Both the position numbers and the translations under genes were made by a program. Source: Pleodorina starrii (lineage: Eukaryota; Chlorophyta; Chlorophyceae; Chlamydomonadales; Volvocaceae). Taken from it: DNA of 64,000 nucleotides. Each line of letters starts with the position of its first letter. Position 1 is the stretch's first letter. This document shows positions 41,213 through 52,730 of the stretch, in pieces. The stretch spans positions 62,001-126,000 of the forward strand of contig BRXU01000046.1 in the NCBI GenBank assembly GCA_030267565.1, given 5' to 3'. Below the pieces are notes generated by a model. The model saw nothing but the letters and a program-made list of their open reading frames with translations. It searched no databases and was not told where the DNA came from.

Positions 41213-44200
41213 AGATTGCGCGATACTTCGCCCTAGTCGTTTTCACTGTAGTGCACGGCCCGCCGGTTCTCAACTCCGAACGACCCTACAGTGGGTTTCA
41301 AGTATCTAATACTCGTGACCAGGTGTGATGACGTGGCGCATGGTGTTGCGCACCCAGAGTCAACCTCATTACAACTTATTACGAGTATCCAACGCGAAAC
41401 GCTTGTAGTTCAACGTGTGGAAGCTTTTGACCATCGCGCGGCGAGGATACGTATTGAGTGGCAAGACAGCTCGAAACCCACCGGGTCCCTCGACTCACCT
41501 AAGCGAGGCTATGCCTGGATTATCGGTTAATAATAGCTTCCAGTCATGCCAGCGCTCAGCTATGCCTGTCCGCACGTGGAAAAGCCACAGGAAGTCCAAG
41601 ATTCAAACCATGAACGGCAGCAAATGTCAAAGTCCGGTCGCAATTATGCCACCATTGCTCCATACAACATATAATGATGTTGGTAGCAAATGCAAAAGTC
41701 TGCCGACCGACAGAATTGAAAAGAGAGCTCTCCACGACTCCCTTATAACGAAGGCCACGAAGCATCATGTGAATCACTTCATAAGAGATTGTCTAGTATA
41801 GTTGCTCGCAAAAAAAGGACCAGAACATGACAGTTCAAATGTCGGGGAAGTTCGGGCCTCAGGGCGTGCTGGCTGCGCCGGAAGTCAGCAAATGACCCAG
41901 CTCTAGCTGACTAACACACACCATACACATATGTTGACAATGAGCGGCCGGGTGCTTACGTTGGAGATGTTGATGGAAGTGGAATTTAAAATGTCAATAC
42001 CATGCCTAATTGCTGAGCTTGGCATGCATTGGACTAGGAGGAATGCAATAATCGTTATTGTATGATCATGTTTAGAGCTGCAACCTGCTACTTGGCAACT
42101 CTTACCCGTGGGCTACTCTTGTACGGAAAGCGACCTGTGAAGTTTTTCCGCCCATGCAAGGTTATTGTGTGCACGATAAAATTTCCTAAAATAAGCATAT
42201 ATTGCTCTGCAATTGAAGCTTTATCTAGTATGTGGTCATTGCGTCAGGTTTGAACATCAAGCAGCTGACTCTGGTGCTGACTCTGGTACTCTGGTGTTAT
42301 AACTCGCAAACAGATCGCAATGTTTGCAAGGACTGCTCAATAACTTTTTGGGTTGCTTCTGGTTTGTATGTTAGCAGTCGTGTTGGGCAGGGTCGTTAAA
42401 ATCGTTCGACAAAAAACGGGCGCGAGCGCAGAAAGGCGGGGTACCGATATACAACGCCTTGAGTCTAAACTAGATCCACATGAAAACTTGGAATGAATAT
42501 CACCCTGAATTTAGCTCCGCCGCACGGGCTCAAGCCAACCTTACCGCGCCCATCGAGCCAGGCCTTCTCATTCGGCGGTGCTTCCCAAATAAAATTGGGT
42601 TATTCACAAGGCATTGCGATGTCTGATCCTGTCATGGGTAACCAGTCGCCAGTGTTGTTTCCTGCGAAACCTACGTAGTTTGAAGCCCACATGGAACGAA
42701 GGGGGTTTCCCCCGGACTGAACGCTAACGAGCCTGGAAGCCAAGGTTGCCAAGCTCATCGATTGGCGCCAGGGGCCTATCGCACAAGCTAAATGAATGAA
42801 TGGCGTTCCCAGACGCCTGATATATGGCTACCCAACCCTGGGGACCTATCTGCGGGGTGCTGGCGCTGCGCGAGCAGGCGCGAGCTCGGCGGGCCTTAGG
42901 GTTGAGTTGGGCCCCAGTTGATTGGGCAGGTGACACGCTTGATTGGTGGCAATCGCCGAATCCTCAGTCTCTACGGATGTCGGGTGAACCGATGAGGTGG
43001 GGTCCTAGCTGGCAAGACCAACCGCCTTGCACTCACAGTTCGTATGGCGTTAGACAGTGTGACGGTGGTAGAAGGTGCTTTATCTAAGCGAACAAACTCG
43101 TCGCTGTTAAAACAACAGGGGGGCGGCGCCCTTACCCTAGAATGCACCCAGAAAAGCCCCTCACATGCTTGTTTACTTCCCAGTCTGGGGTTCCTTCTTG
43201 TGGGGGAGGCCGTTCTGCTGCAGGACAGAGCGCAGAGCGTCACGGCGCTGGCATGCCCACCCGAACCCCGTTGACAACACAACTTCCTGTAGGGGGAAAA
43301 GTGACGATGCGATAGTTCCATGTGTGGGTGGGTGGGGGGGGGGGGCACAGTGGACACGCTGCATTGCCTGCTGTACACGCGGGAATGAGCCGGGACGGGC
43401 CGGGTGGTTACGCTATTGCACACGCTTCTTGGTGATTGTCCTTTCACTGGTGGTTGATGATGGTGGTTTCGTTGGTGGTTGGTAGTTGCTGCCACCTATG
43501 GACGCCCAGCGAGTCCATCACGGCGGCGGATGGCGCCCAAACCGTCGAGCCGTCCACACCACCCCCTCCTTTCCTTTCACTGTTGTATAACGACACAATG
43601 GGACTATGGGAGGGTGGGGCAGAGAAGATAGTAACATACGCTGCGCGATCGTTCGTTGTCTTCGTTGATGTTGAGCGGCCCGTCCATTTGGCTTGACAGC
43701 CCCCAACCCGCTCAAGCGGCTCAAGCGGGTCGGTCAGAAAAAAAAGGTGGCCCTCTGCCCTCTTGGTTCACCTCCGGTCGGGACCGCCCAGTGAACGTCG
43801 TACAACCTCCACGCATGTCTGCCGTACATCTATGCGCCCGGAATCCCGGCAACGCGCCGCACCGGCCGCACGGCCAGCGCATTTGCTCGCCCGTGCATCA
43901 CCAGGCAACGTCCACGCTATAGCCCTATGTCCGTTGCAACGGCATGGCTCAGGTACAGGTAATGATACCGTCCCCTCGCACGTTGCACCCCAGGAACGGA
44001 CATGCACCCTACCAGCTATCACGTTGAACGTGACACCGCACGCAATCCCACAGAACGTAGACCGACCGACCTCCAGGCGGAATCAACTGCCCTGGCAAGA
44101 TCAACACCCTGCGACCAAAACACCCGTTGCGCTCCGTACAACGTCAGAATGCTGGCTGCAACCGACAACGCTTTTTTCAACCGACCAGTCAACCGACCGG

Positions 44201-45704
44201 TCAGCTGACACGTCCGAAGCAGGTCATCAAGCGGGTGACAACACCCCCAACGGACAGCCACCTGCGACCTGCCGAGACGCCCGCCGTGACGCCGACGCCC
44301 CGTTCAGTCCTTCACGCCCTCATCCCCTCAAGCCTTTGAAATCCTGCGGTGCCTGCTGCCGCGATGCTTCGGCTCATTGGTGATAGATCTGGGGACGTCT
44401 CGCCGAACCAGAAATGCTAGCGGCGAGCAAAAACTAATCAGCGCCCGGACGCCGCCATAGCTCCTGGTAGGTCACGCCTGATCACGGGCACCTCTCCTGC
44501 TGCCAAGGAGACCCGCCAACTGTTGTTCCCTACGTTGACCCCCCCAGCAACACCCACACATGAGACTCAAGTGCAGCAGCAGTGGCTTGGCATGGCGCCG
44601 GGAAGCGGCAACGAGCCGCACCTCCTGCATTCCTCGCCGCCCTCCATCGTCGCCCCCGCCAGGCCCGAGGCCCCCATCCGGCACCTTGCGTAAACCTGCA
44701 AGTGCGCGTGCAGGAACCACCCGATCGCTCTCCTCAGCGTTTACCTGATAGGAGCTTTTCTTTTCAGCGAAGGTTTTTCCCTCACGCTCGTGTCCCCGAG
44801 AACACGTACATCCGTGCAAATGCAGTCCCACGCACGCGCGAGTCAGCCCCACAGGCACACACACACGCACGCACACACATACACACACGTACACGTACAG
44901 GCAGGCATACACAGTCAGGCAGGCATACACAGTCAGGCAGGCACGTACAGCCGTTCAGGTTTAGAGGACTGACATGGAAAGAATGCGCCCCGATGCAATA
45001 CCACGGCGCGCGTGCGGAGGGGCGGGCGCGGTTAATGTGCCGCCGCCGCGCGGCTGGCCTAGCGTCGCACGGCCGCGCGCCTCTACAACGGGGCACGCAC
45101 CCCAACCATGTAACAAACACACACACATATACACATACAACGGGGTATGTAGTTGTCGTCAGGCTGTCAAGGAGAGACAGCAACCCCCCGTTTTACCAAG
45201 TCGCCCGTCGCGCTCGTCATCACTGCAACTAAGAAAGGAGGAGTACCCCTGGTTTCAAGTAAGACAGGAGAGCCCCCGGGGAACCGGAAAACGGCTGGTG
45301 CGGGGGCTACTGTACGGTGTTTGGTTTCAGAGCCATTCGTTACTTCTGGGGAGCAGGCCCTATGCGGCCTCTCATCACCCCTTCCCTGTTATGCGGCCTC
45401 TCATCACCCCTCCCTGTTATATGTCACAAGGAAAGTGCCCGCGGGTGGACGTCTGGGATGTCCCATATTTATCCACGACGCACTTCACTCTCCCTCCCTC
45501 CCTCCCTCTCTCTCTCTCTCCTTTCTTACCCCCACTCTCTTGCCCCTGTCATTGCCCAAACCCCCACCTAATCGGGCGAGGCCAAGAAGGCACAACAGCA
45601 CACCTCTGCGTGCGCATCCAGTCCAGCGCACCTCAATGCCCACACCCGCCGCACCCAGCCTCAACCGCAGCCGCAGCCGCAGCCGCAACAGCAGCCGAAG
45701 CGCG
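41213..45704. other. Gene-poor spacer downstream of the HRGP gene
   Basis: Mostly low-GC sequence (41200-42700) followed by mixed sequence with short repeats (44855-44960). No exon is supported on either strand; no minus-strand TGTAA could be assigned to the HRGP gene. Confidence 0.45.
44860..44955. repeat. ACAC-rich and CAGGCATACACAGT minisatellite
   Basis: CACACA/CGCACA runs pass into about three tandem 17-bp units with the core CAGTCAGGCAGGCATACA. Confidence 0.8.
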
Positions 45705-48700
45705 CTAATGCGGCGCAAGCTGGTTGCCGCTTGTGGCTGGGTTGGACGCTGCGGTCACGTCAAGGGCCAGACTGCCCATGCGCTTGCGGCGCGCCGGGGC
45801 TGAGGGGGGCGGCGGAGCCGGAGCCGGGGCCGGAGCCGGAGCCGGGACCGAGGCCGCCGCCGCCGCTGCCGCCGCCGCCGCCGCTGCCGCCGCCGCTGTC
45901 TCGGCAGGCAGCGCGATCACGTGCTGCACCTGGGCCAGGGTGGGGTAGTGCGCGCGCTGCGGGCCGCCGGCGCGCGCCAGTGCGCGCTGGGCGCAGCTGT
46001 TCTGCCACATCACGACCCGCGGGTCAACCGCCGTCTGCACCGCCTGCCGGCCGCGGCCCGTGTAGTACATTGTCGTATTGCCGTTGTGCTCCCCGATGGG
46101 CTGCGAACGATCGAGCGAGCGCGTGGGTGGGTGGGTGGGTGGGTGGTGGGGAGGGAGAAGGGAACGGGGCTGAGGCGTGGGAGAGGAGGGGCGTGGATTG
46201 AAGACCGGTACTGTACGGGGCATGGGGGGTGGAGGTTGGGCGTGTCATGGCCCCGGGGGCTGTGTGCGGTGCGGGGAGGTGCGAGGCGGCGCCGTGGTGC
46301 GGGTGGCTTGACGGGACTTGGGGAGTGGCGTTAAACGGCCTAGCGTGGCGTGGCGTGGCGGGGCAGGGCAGGGCTAGACATGGTTTGAGGTGAGGCGCTG
46401 GAGAGGGAAGGGTGGCCCCCAAACGGCGGCTGAGGACAGCGGGCCCATCGCCCACACCCCCGAAACAACGCCCCCGGGCACAAAGCTCTTGAGGGTTTAG
46501 AGAGAGGCAAAATTCCGTAAGGTGCTTCCTGGGGCCTCCGCCTCAGCCTCGACCTTTCTCTCCTTTCCAGGCCCCCTCGTGCTGAGCTGCCCCGGCTCCC
46601 TTAGCCCCTTAGCCTGCCTGCCGTCCTCGCCCTTCAACGCCCTGACCGGACAACCCCAAGCCTGATGCCTGCTGGGTCGTACCCGGGGCTGCCAATCGCT
46701 TCCCTTCTCTTTTTCTCCCTCCCTCCGACCCCTCGAGACTCACCCTTCGGCGGCCCACTCGGGCAAAGTACAGCACACCCCACAGGACCACCGAGCAGCC
46801 CACCAGGCCCACAACGATCCCCGCAATGGCGCCGCCGCTGATGTCGCCGCCTCCGCCTCCGCCGCTGCTTCCACTTCCGCCGCCCCCACCGCTTCCGCCA
46901 CCTGTGATGATACCGGCGCCGGCAATCGCGGGTGTCGGGGCGTTGTTGGGTTCCGGCGAGACGACGGGCTGGCCCGAGGCCGCCGGATCCGCCACCGCCA
47001 CCGACTCCTTCGCGACATTGAGGGCCTGGGCCACCTGTGATGCCACCGATTGCGCGTCCCCCAGAAGCTTCTCCGCGGCCGCTGTGCTGCTTGTGCTGGT
47101 TCCGGAGCTACTACTGGTTGTGGGGCTGGAGCTGGGACTGTTGGTGGCGGTGGAGGAGGAGGAGGAAGGGGAGGAGGAGGAGGAGGAGGATGTGACGACC
47201 TGCAGCAGCAATTGCGACGACAGCTGCAGCTGCTGCGGCAGCGGCAGCGGCACCGCCAGCTGCTGCGACGGCGGCGGAACGCTGTTGCCGAGTACGGCAG
47301 ACACGATCGCCGCCAGGTTGTCGTACGGGTTTACGGCAATGCTGGCGGTGAAGGCGGCGTCGGGGCAGGTGGTCGGGCCGACGGCGGCGCCCGCCGTCGC
47401 TGGCGGGGGCGGCGCTGCCGCCGCCGCCGCCGCCGCCAAGACGCTGCGGCGCCGCTGCCGTCGACCGCCTGTGCTCTGCGTTGTCGCGCCCGCGCAGGCA
47501 GTCGCGGTGTTCTCCAGTCGCGCGCGCGCGGCGGTGGCAACGCCTTCCCGTAGCTTTTCTAGGAGCGTGTCGCCGCAGGCGGGGCAGGCGGCGGCGCCGC
47601 CGGTGAGGGTTTGCAGGTTGTACGACACCGTAATCGTCTTGGAGATGATGGTCAGGTTGACGGCGACCTGGCTGCCGCCGCCGCCGCTGCCGCTGCCGCT
47701 GCTACTTGACGTCGACGTCGACGTCGACGTCGACGGCGAGGAGGAGGAGGAGGAGGTTGGCACCAGGAGGGCTTGTAGCGCCGTAAGCTGCTGTGAAGTG
47801 GGAACGGTCGGGACTGTAATGGTTCGGGTTACGATGTTTACATCTCCAGAAGGCGATGGCGGTGGCGGAGGGGAGGATCGGCTCGACGACGACAACGGCA
47901 TGGGTGGCGGCGGCGGCGAGGCGCGTGGTGGTGGCGGGCGTGGCGAAGGAGGGGGAAAAGGAGGAGGAGGCGGCGGGCTAGGGGAGGGCGGCTGGCTTGG
48001 GGGTAGTGGATTTGATGGAGGGGGAGGGCTGGGGGACGGGGGGCGCGGGGGCGGGGGGTTGGGGGCCGGCGGGCGCGGTGACGGTGGGCTTGGGGGAGGT
48101 GGGCTGGGGGGCGGCGGGCTGGGGGGTGGCGGGCTGGGAGGTGGCGGGCTGGGGGGTGGTGGGGTTGGTGGGAGGGGGCGTGGTGGTGTTGGGCTAGGAG
48201 GTGGCGGGCTGGGCGGCGGTGGGCTGGGAGGTGGCGGGCTGGGCGGCGGTGGGCTGGGAGGTGGCGGGCTAGGCGGCGGCGGGCTGGGGGGTGGCGGTTG
48301 CGGTAGCGGCGGTGGTGGGTGCGGCCGCGTTGGTGGCGCGGGGCTAGGAGGTGGAGGTGGTGCTGGATTAGGCGGCGGCGGGTTAGGAGGTGGTGGCAGA
48401 GGCGGTGATGGTACGGGAGGCTGTGGGGTGGGTGGTGGTTTGATGTCTGAGGGCGGTGGCGGGCTAGGCGGTTTCGGGCTTGGCGGCGGCGGATTGACGG
48501 ATGGCGTAATAACGGAGGTCGGGCTGGGCGGTGGCTGGCTGCGCAGCGGCGGACTAGGCGGCAGAGGGCTGGGAGATACGGGGCTGGGCGGTTGAGGGCT
48601 GGGCGGTGGCGGAAGGGGGGATGGCGGGCTGGGCGGCAGCGGCGGCGGTGATTGCCTAGGAGGCATGGGCCTCGGCGGCGGCGAGCTGCTCGATACTGGA

Positions 48701-50608
48701 GGAGGGCTTGGGGAGGGCGGGACTGGCTTGGGTGACGGGGGCCGAGGCCGGGGGCTGGGCGCAGGATTCGGAGGCGGTAGCGGCGGTGGCGGCGGACTTG
48801 GCAGTGGCTCTTTGGGCGGCTCATTAGCCGGCGGGGCAAGCTCTGACGGTGGCTCAGGTTGCGGTGGCGGAGGCGGAGGCGGCGGAGGCGGAGGCGGAGG
48901 GCCCAATGACTGCTCGTCGGGTGGCTGGTCGGCCGGCGGCTGATCTGCGGGCGGAAGGGGCGCCGCCGGTGGCGGCAGCGGTGGCGGCGGCGGCGGAACC
49001 TGTGGCGGTGACGGTGGCGGCGGTGACGGCGGCGGGAACGACGACGGTGGAAGCTGGAGGACGCTGGGTGTGCTCTGTGCTGCTTGGCTCGGCGGCAGGG
49101 TCGGCGGCGGCCGCTTCTTGCGCGGCGGCGGCGGCGGCGGCACACCGGGCGGCAACGGCGGGGGCTGCAGCTTGGGCTTCGGCGGCCAGACCTTGGGCGG
49201 CGGGGAGGCCGCGGTACTGCCCTCGTCAGGCGGAGACTGATTGGAGGAGAACAAGTCGTCCGGCGGCGGCGCACCCTCAGAGGGCACATAGGGCTGCGGC
49301 GGCGGCGGGCGCGGCCGCGGCGGAGGTGGAGCGGTTTTCGAGGCGGATGTCGGCGGCGGCGGGGGCCGTGGTGGCGGGGGCCGTGGCGGCGGGGAGAGCG
49401 ACGGCGGCGGCGGAGAGGGCGGCGGCCGCAGCAGTGACGGCGGCGGCGGTGGGGTCGGCGGTGGGGTCGGCGGCGGCGGCGGCGGCGGGGTCGGCGGCGG
49501 CGGTGGCGGCGGTTCCACGCACGTGATGGCGCCACACGTTGCATTGGTGATGAAGGTCTTTCCCGCTAGCGAGCAACCTGCGAACACACGTGCCCCGTAA
49601 CCGTAACAGCAGCGGGGAGGGGGCTTGTGAGCGTAGCTTTGCAATTGAGGACCTTAGGGTTTGGAGCTGGCCCTACTGCTTTGGCATGAGACGGCGATTT
49701 CCTTGCTTTGTTTACAAGGGCCTTGATACTGGTCTTCATGCTCGACGTGCGTCTTGCTGCTGGGGAACCACAGGTAAGGGCGTGCAAGAGGCAGGCGGGC
49801 CAGAGGCCAAGCAGCATGCGGCCAAGGCTCCCGACGCCGCAAACTACCTGGCCCGCTGTCTCGCCCTCCGCCTTCGTCGCTTGATTGCGCACACGCGCGC
49901 CGGCCCCGCAATGCAAGCCCACTCGTTCGCGGTTCACCTTTCCAGGCGGAGGCAGGGGGCCCCCTCGATCCCCAGGTAATATTCCAGGTAACTGCGTTGC
50001 GCTCCCCTCGCCCCGGGCCTTTCTTATTACCCCTCGATCCCCAACAGGAATGTGCCCCAATTCTACCCCAGGTGTTTGCTGCTCCACTTCATCCCCGCAC
50101 CGCCTGGCGGCCCGCACCACCCCGCCCCGCGCACCGCGCACCCACTCATTAGTCATTACCGGTACCCACTTGTGATGTTGACGAAGCTGAATCGGTCCAC
50201 GTTGCTGCTACACGGGTTTGGGCAGTACATGTAAAGCACGCAGTTCTGCAGCAGCGGCGTGCAGCGAGCCAGGGAAGCATCCGTCGTGTAGGCGGGGCAG
50301 GCGCGGGCCGGCGGCGGCAGCAGCGACTGGGCCTGCGCGCCGCCCTTCCCGCCGCCGCCGCCGCCGAGAAGCAGCAGCAGCAGTAGCAGCAGCGGCCGCA
50401 GCAGCGGTGGCGGCGACGCTGGCCGGCGGGTGGGGTGCGGCCAGGCAGCCGGACTGCCGGGTAGCGGGGCTGCTGCACGGATTCGGCGGCAGGGTTGCCG
50501 GCTTTCGCTGCACTGATGTCGGGGCGGCGGCTGCTCTGAGCTCCCGTTCTGCTTCCCCACCGTCACACTGCGGCGCTCCGCGCGCATGGCTTGCCCGCTG
50601 GATTCCAT
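45705..50608 (-). CDS. Hydroxyproline-rich glycoprotein with C-terminal transmembrane segment
   Basis: Minus-strand exons 50608-50170 (start uncertain), 49577-46744 and 46100-45705 (TAG) are phase-consistent; about 1220 residues from this ATG. The order is: a Leu run ([17 protein letters not shown], signal or anchor), a Cys-rich region ([52 protein letters not shown]), then about 560 residues of P(n)/S-P(n) rods, typical Hyp-glycosylation sequence of volvocine walls. A second globular part follows ([28 protein letters not shown]), then Ser/Thr-rich linkers, a Gly-rich stretch, the transmembrane helix [28 protein letters not shown], and a cytoplasmic tail of about 130 residues. It differs from pherophorins, which are secreted and have two DUF3707 domains. 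Likely a plasma-membrane wall anchor or sensor (inference). The frame is open well upstream of 50608. Confidence 0.8.
47706..47738. repeat. (GTCGAC)n self-complementary hexanucleotide run
   Basis: About five GACGTC/GTCGAC units, coding for alternating Ser-Thr on the minus strand within the HRGP exon. Being palindromic, the run can fold on itself. Confidence 0.85.
48080..48300 (-). repeat. SPPPP-coding 15-30-bp tandem repeats in the HRGP rod
   Basis: On the minus strand, repeated Pro-rich units give [13 protein letters not shown] repeats. This is the most regular part of the proline rod and is likely to vary in length. Confidence 0.85.
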
Positions 50609-50740
50609 GCTGATGCCGCCACCGCCACCGCCGCTGCAGCAGCAGCCGCTGGACCAGCCGCTTCCACAGCCTCCTCGCCCGGGGCTGCTGCTGCTGCAGC
50701 TGCTGCCGTTGTGGCTGCCAGTGCGGCAACCGCCAACCAT

Positions 50741-50745
50741 AACTC

Positions 50746-50781
<36 letters not shown>
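50741..50781. repeat. (CGG)n/(CCG)n run upstream of the HRGP start
   Basis: About 12 GGC/CGG units, read as polyproline on the minus strand in the open frame upstream of the chosen HRGP start. It may be 5' leader or coding. Confidence 0.9.
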
Positions 50782-50782
<1 letters not shown>

Positions 50783-51199
50783 TCCTGTAGCCCCTGCGGG
50801 GCCCCCACAGCCGCTGCTGCTGCGCCTGGTGATGCACGCGTGAGGCGACTCCACAGGCCGCCACGCAAGGCACGGGGTTGCAGCCCCTCCCCCTGCTGAT
50901 TCGCAGGCCGAACCTGGCGCCATTTCGACTGATGCCGCTGATGCTGCTGCTTGCATTGGCGACGTTCGCTCCATATCCAGGCGTCTGCCCGGAATTAGAT
51001 TGTGACGTTCAGCTGGCGGCGAGCATGTGTGATACACGCCGCCTGGGAAGGCCGGCCCGGAGCCCGCCGAGAGGGCGTGTGAGGAGGCCCCGCCGCCGCC
51101 GTCCCCGCCGCTGCGGCGGCAGCATCCAGCGGCGCGCTGCACGGGAGCCAGCGGCGGCGGCATTTGCGGTCGCTGTTGGGTAGCTACCGCGTGAGCCGG

Positions 51200-52730
51200 G
51201 TGGGTGAGTGCAAGCTGCTGCGGATGGCCAGCCCCTGGACGCTTCGGTGGCGCCGGCGAGTCCTCAAACAGGCTTCTGGCGGTCCCGGATCGATTAGCGT
51301 CTGCGGTTTCGCAGGTGGCACCCGCGTGCTGTGGCGGCCGCGGCTGCTGTTGCTGATGTGGTCGCTGCTGATGTCGGGCTAGCTGCTGCTGCTGCTGCTG
51401 CGGCCCACACACCCCGGCTGAAGAGGTCTCGCGATGGAAGTGTATCAGCGGGGCCATGGAGTGCCGGGAAACTGAAAGCGTCGCTGCGCTGTCCGCAGTT
51501 TGGTGGCTGGCCCCGTGCTTATGACATCCTGGCGGCAAAGTCTGCCCAGGCGTCGTGCGATTGTCGCGGCACGCCCACGTCGGAAGTGGGCTATCTGAAT
51601 CGGAGGGGCTGCAGAAAGCTGGTTCTACTAAAAGGTTGGATGTTAAACTGCCCGTAAAGACAGTCGAACTAGGGTCAGCGCGGGCTAAAGCAGAGCTTCG
51701 CGGACCGGTAGAATCGACTTCGTATATGACGTCGCCGCACGCGCTGCGGCGAGCCGCGGACTCCATATCCTTGCTAATTATATAATAATCATCTATTGAA
51801 ATCTTAGAGTAAGCTCATAGTTCATGTAACTGCTGCGGCCTGCGCAAGAGCAGACATGGACAAACATGGCGATAGAGCGCGCGCTGAGCAAAGTTTTGAT
51901 GATATTTGAAAATGTGGGTACCTATTCTTATTGACTGAGGTGTTTATTAGATGCTATTAAATGCGTAAGGCCATGCAAAGCGCGATCAGGCAGCCTCAAA
52001 CCGCTGAAACGCATGCACGAAACAGGCGGGCGTCGGTGCACATTGCGGCCAAGCACCCAATTGTTTTTTTATTGCAAGTACAAAGCTGATTATGTTCTAG
52101 ATTAACGCAGTGTTAATTGCTTACCTTTGCCAAGAGCGGTTAGCGGCAGGTTATCCTTGTCCCCGCGCCCGGCGGGCCTACTAGGATTTCGTGAGAAGTG
52201 TTTCTACATGAACAAAAAATTAACAATTACCCACGAACGCGCCCGTGGACAATTAGCTGGCGGGCGTCAGTAGCGTGTGTGAGTGTCTGCTGGAGGAAGA
52301 GTCACCAATGTTTGCAGGTGGACTATCCTAAACCCTAGCATGACAATATGTTCTGTCTATACTAAGACCCCATTTAGGCTCAAGAACTAAGATTATGTCG
52401 TCCAAGCTCTCGTACAACGACCGAAACGGTCAGTTGACTTGTTACCCCGCTGCTACATGAAATATTGTCATTGCAAACTTGTGAACGAGAGAGGCCTAAA
52501 CAAATTGCACAGCAGAACAAAAATCAAATCCATCGCAATTCGCAAATTTGATAGTGTTATCAGGTCGCAGACCAAGCTGCGTAAGGATTCATCGGCTTCA
52601 TTGCCAAATCACGGAGTAGACGGCTTGCTTTGTTTTCGCTGCGCTTGGTAGAGCCCCCGGGTGGGCATTGCCGCCGCCGGTCGGCTGCGTAAGGGTTACA
52701 CCAAGAGCGTACTAGCATCGCGGCGGCATT
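51200..52730. promoter_or_regulatory. Intergenic region between divergent HRGP and Trm82-like genes
   Basis: An AT-rich stretch (51770-52640) flanked by GC-rich gene sequence. The two genes are divergently oriented, so both promoters should lie here. No supported exon. The exact HRGP 5' end is unknown because its frame stays open to 51766. Confidence 0.4.

Noticed and set aside
43763..44383. Plus-strand 206-residue frame
   Set aside because: No recognisable domain, no intron logic, low-complexity ends; not better than a chance frame.
46826..48595. Plus-strand Gly-rich frame of 589 residues
   Set aside because: It is the reverse complement of the proline rod (GGN opposite CCN), not a glycine-rich protein gene.
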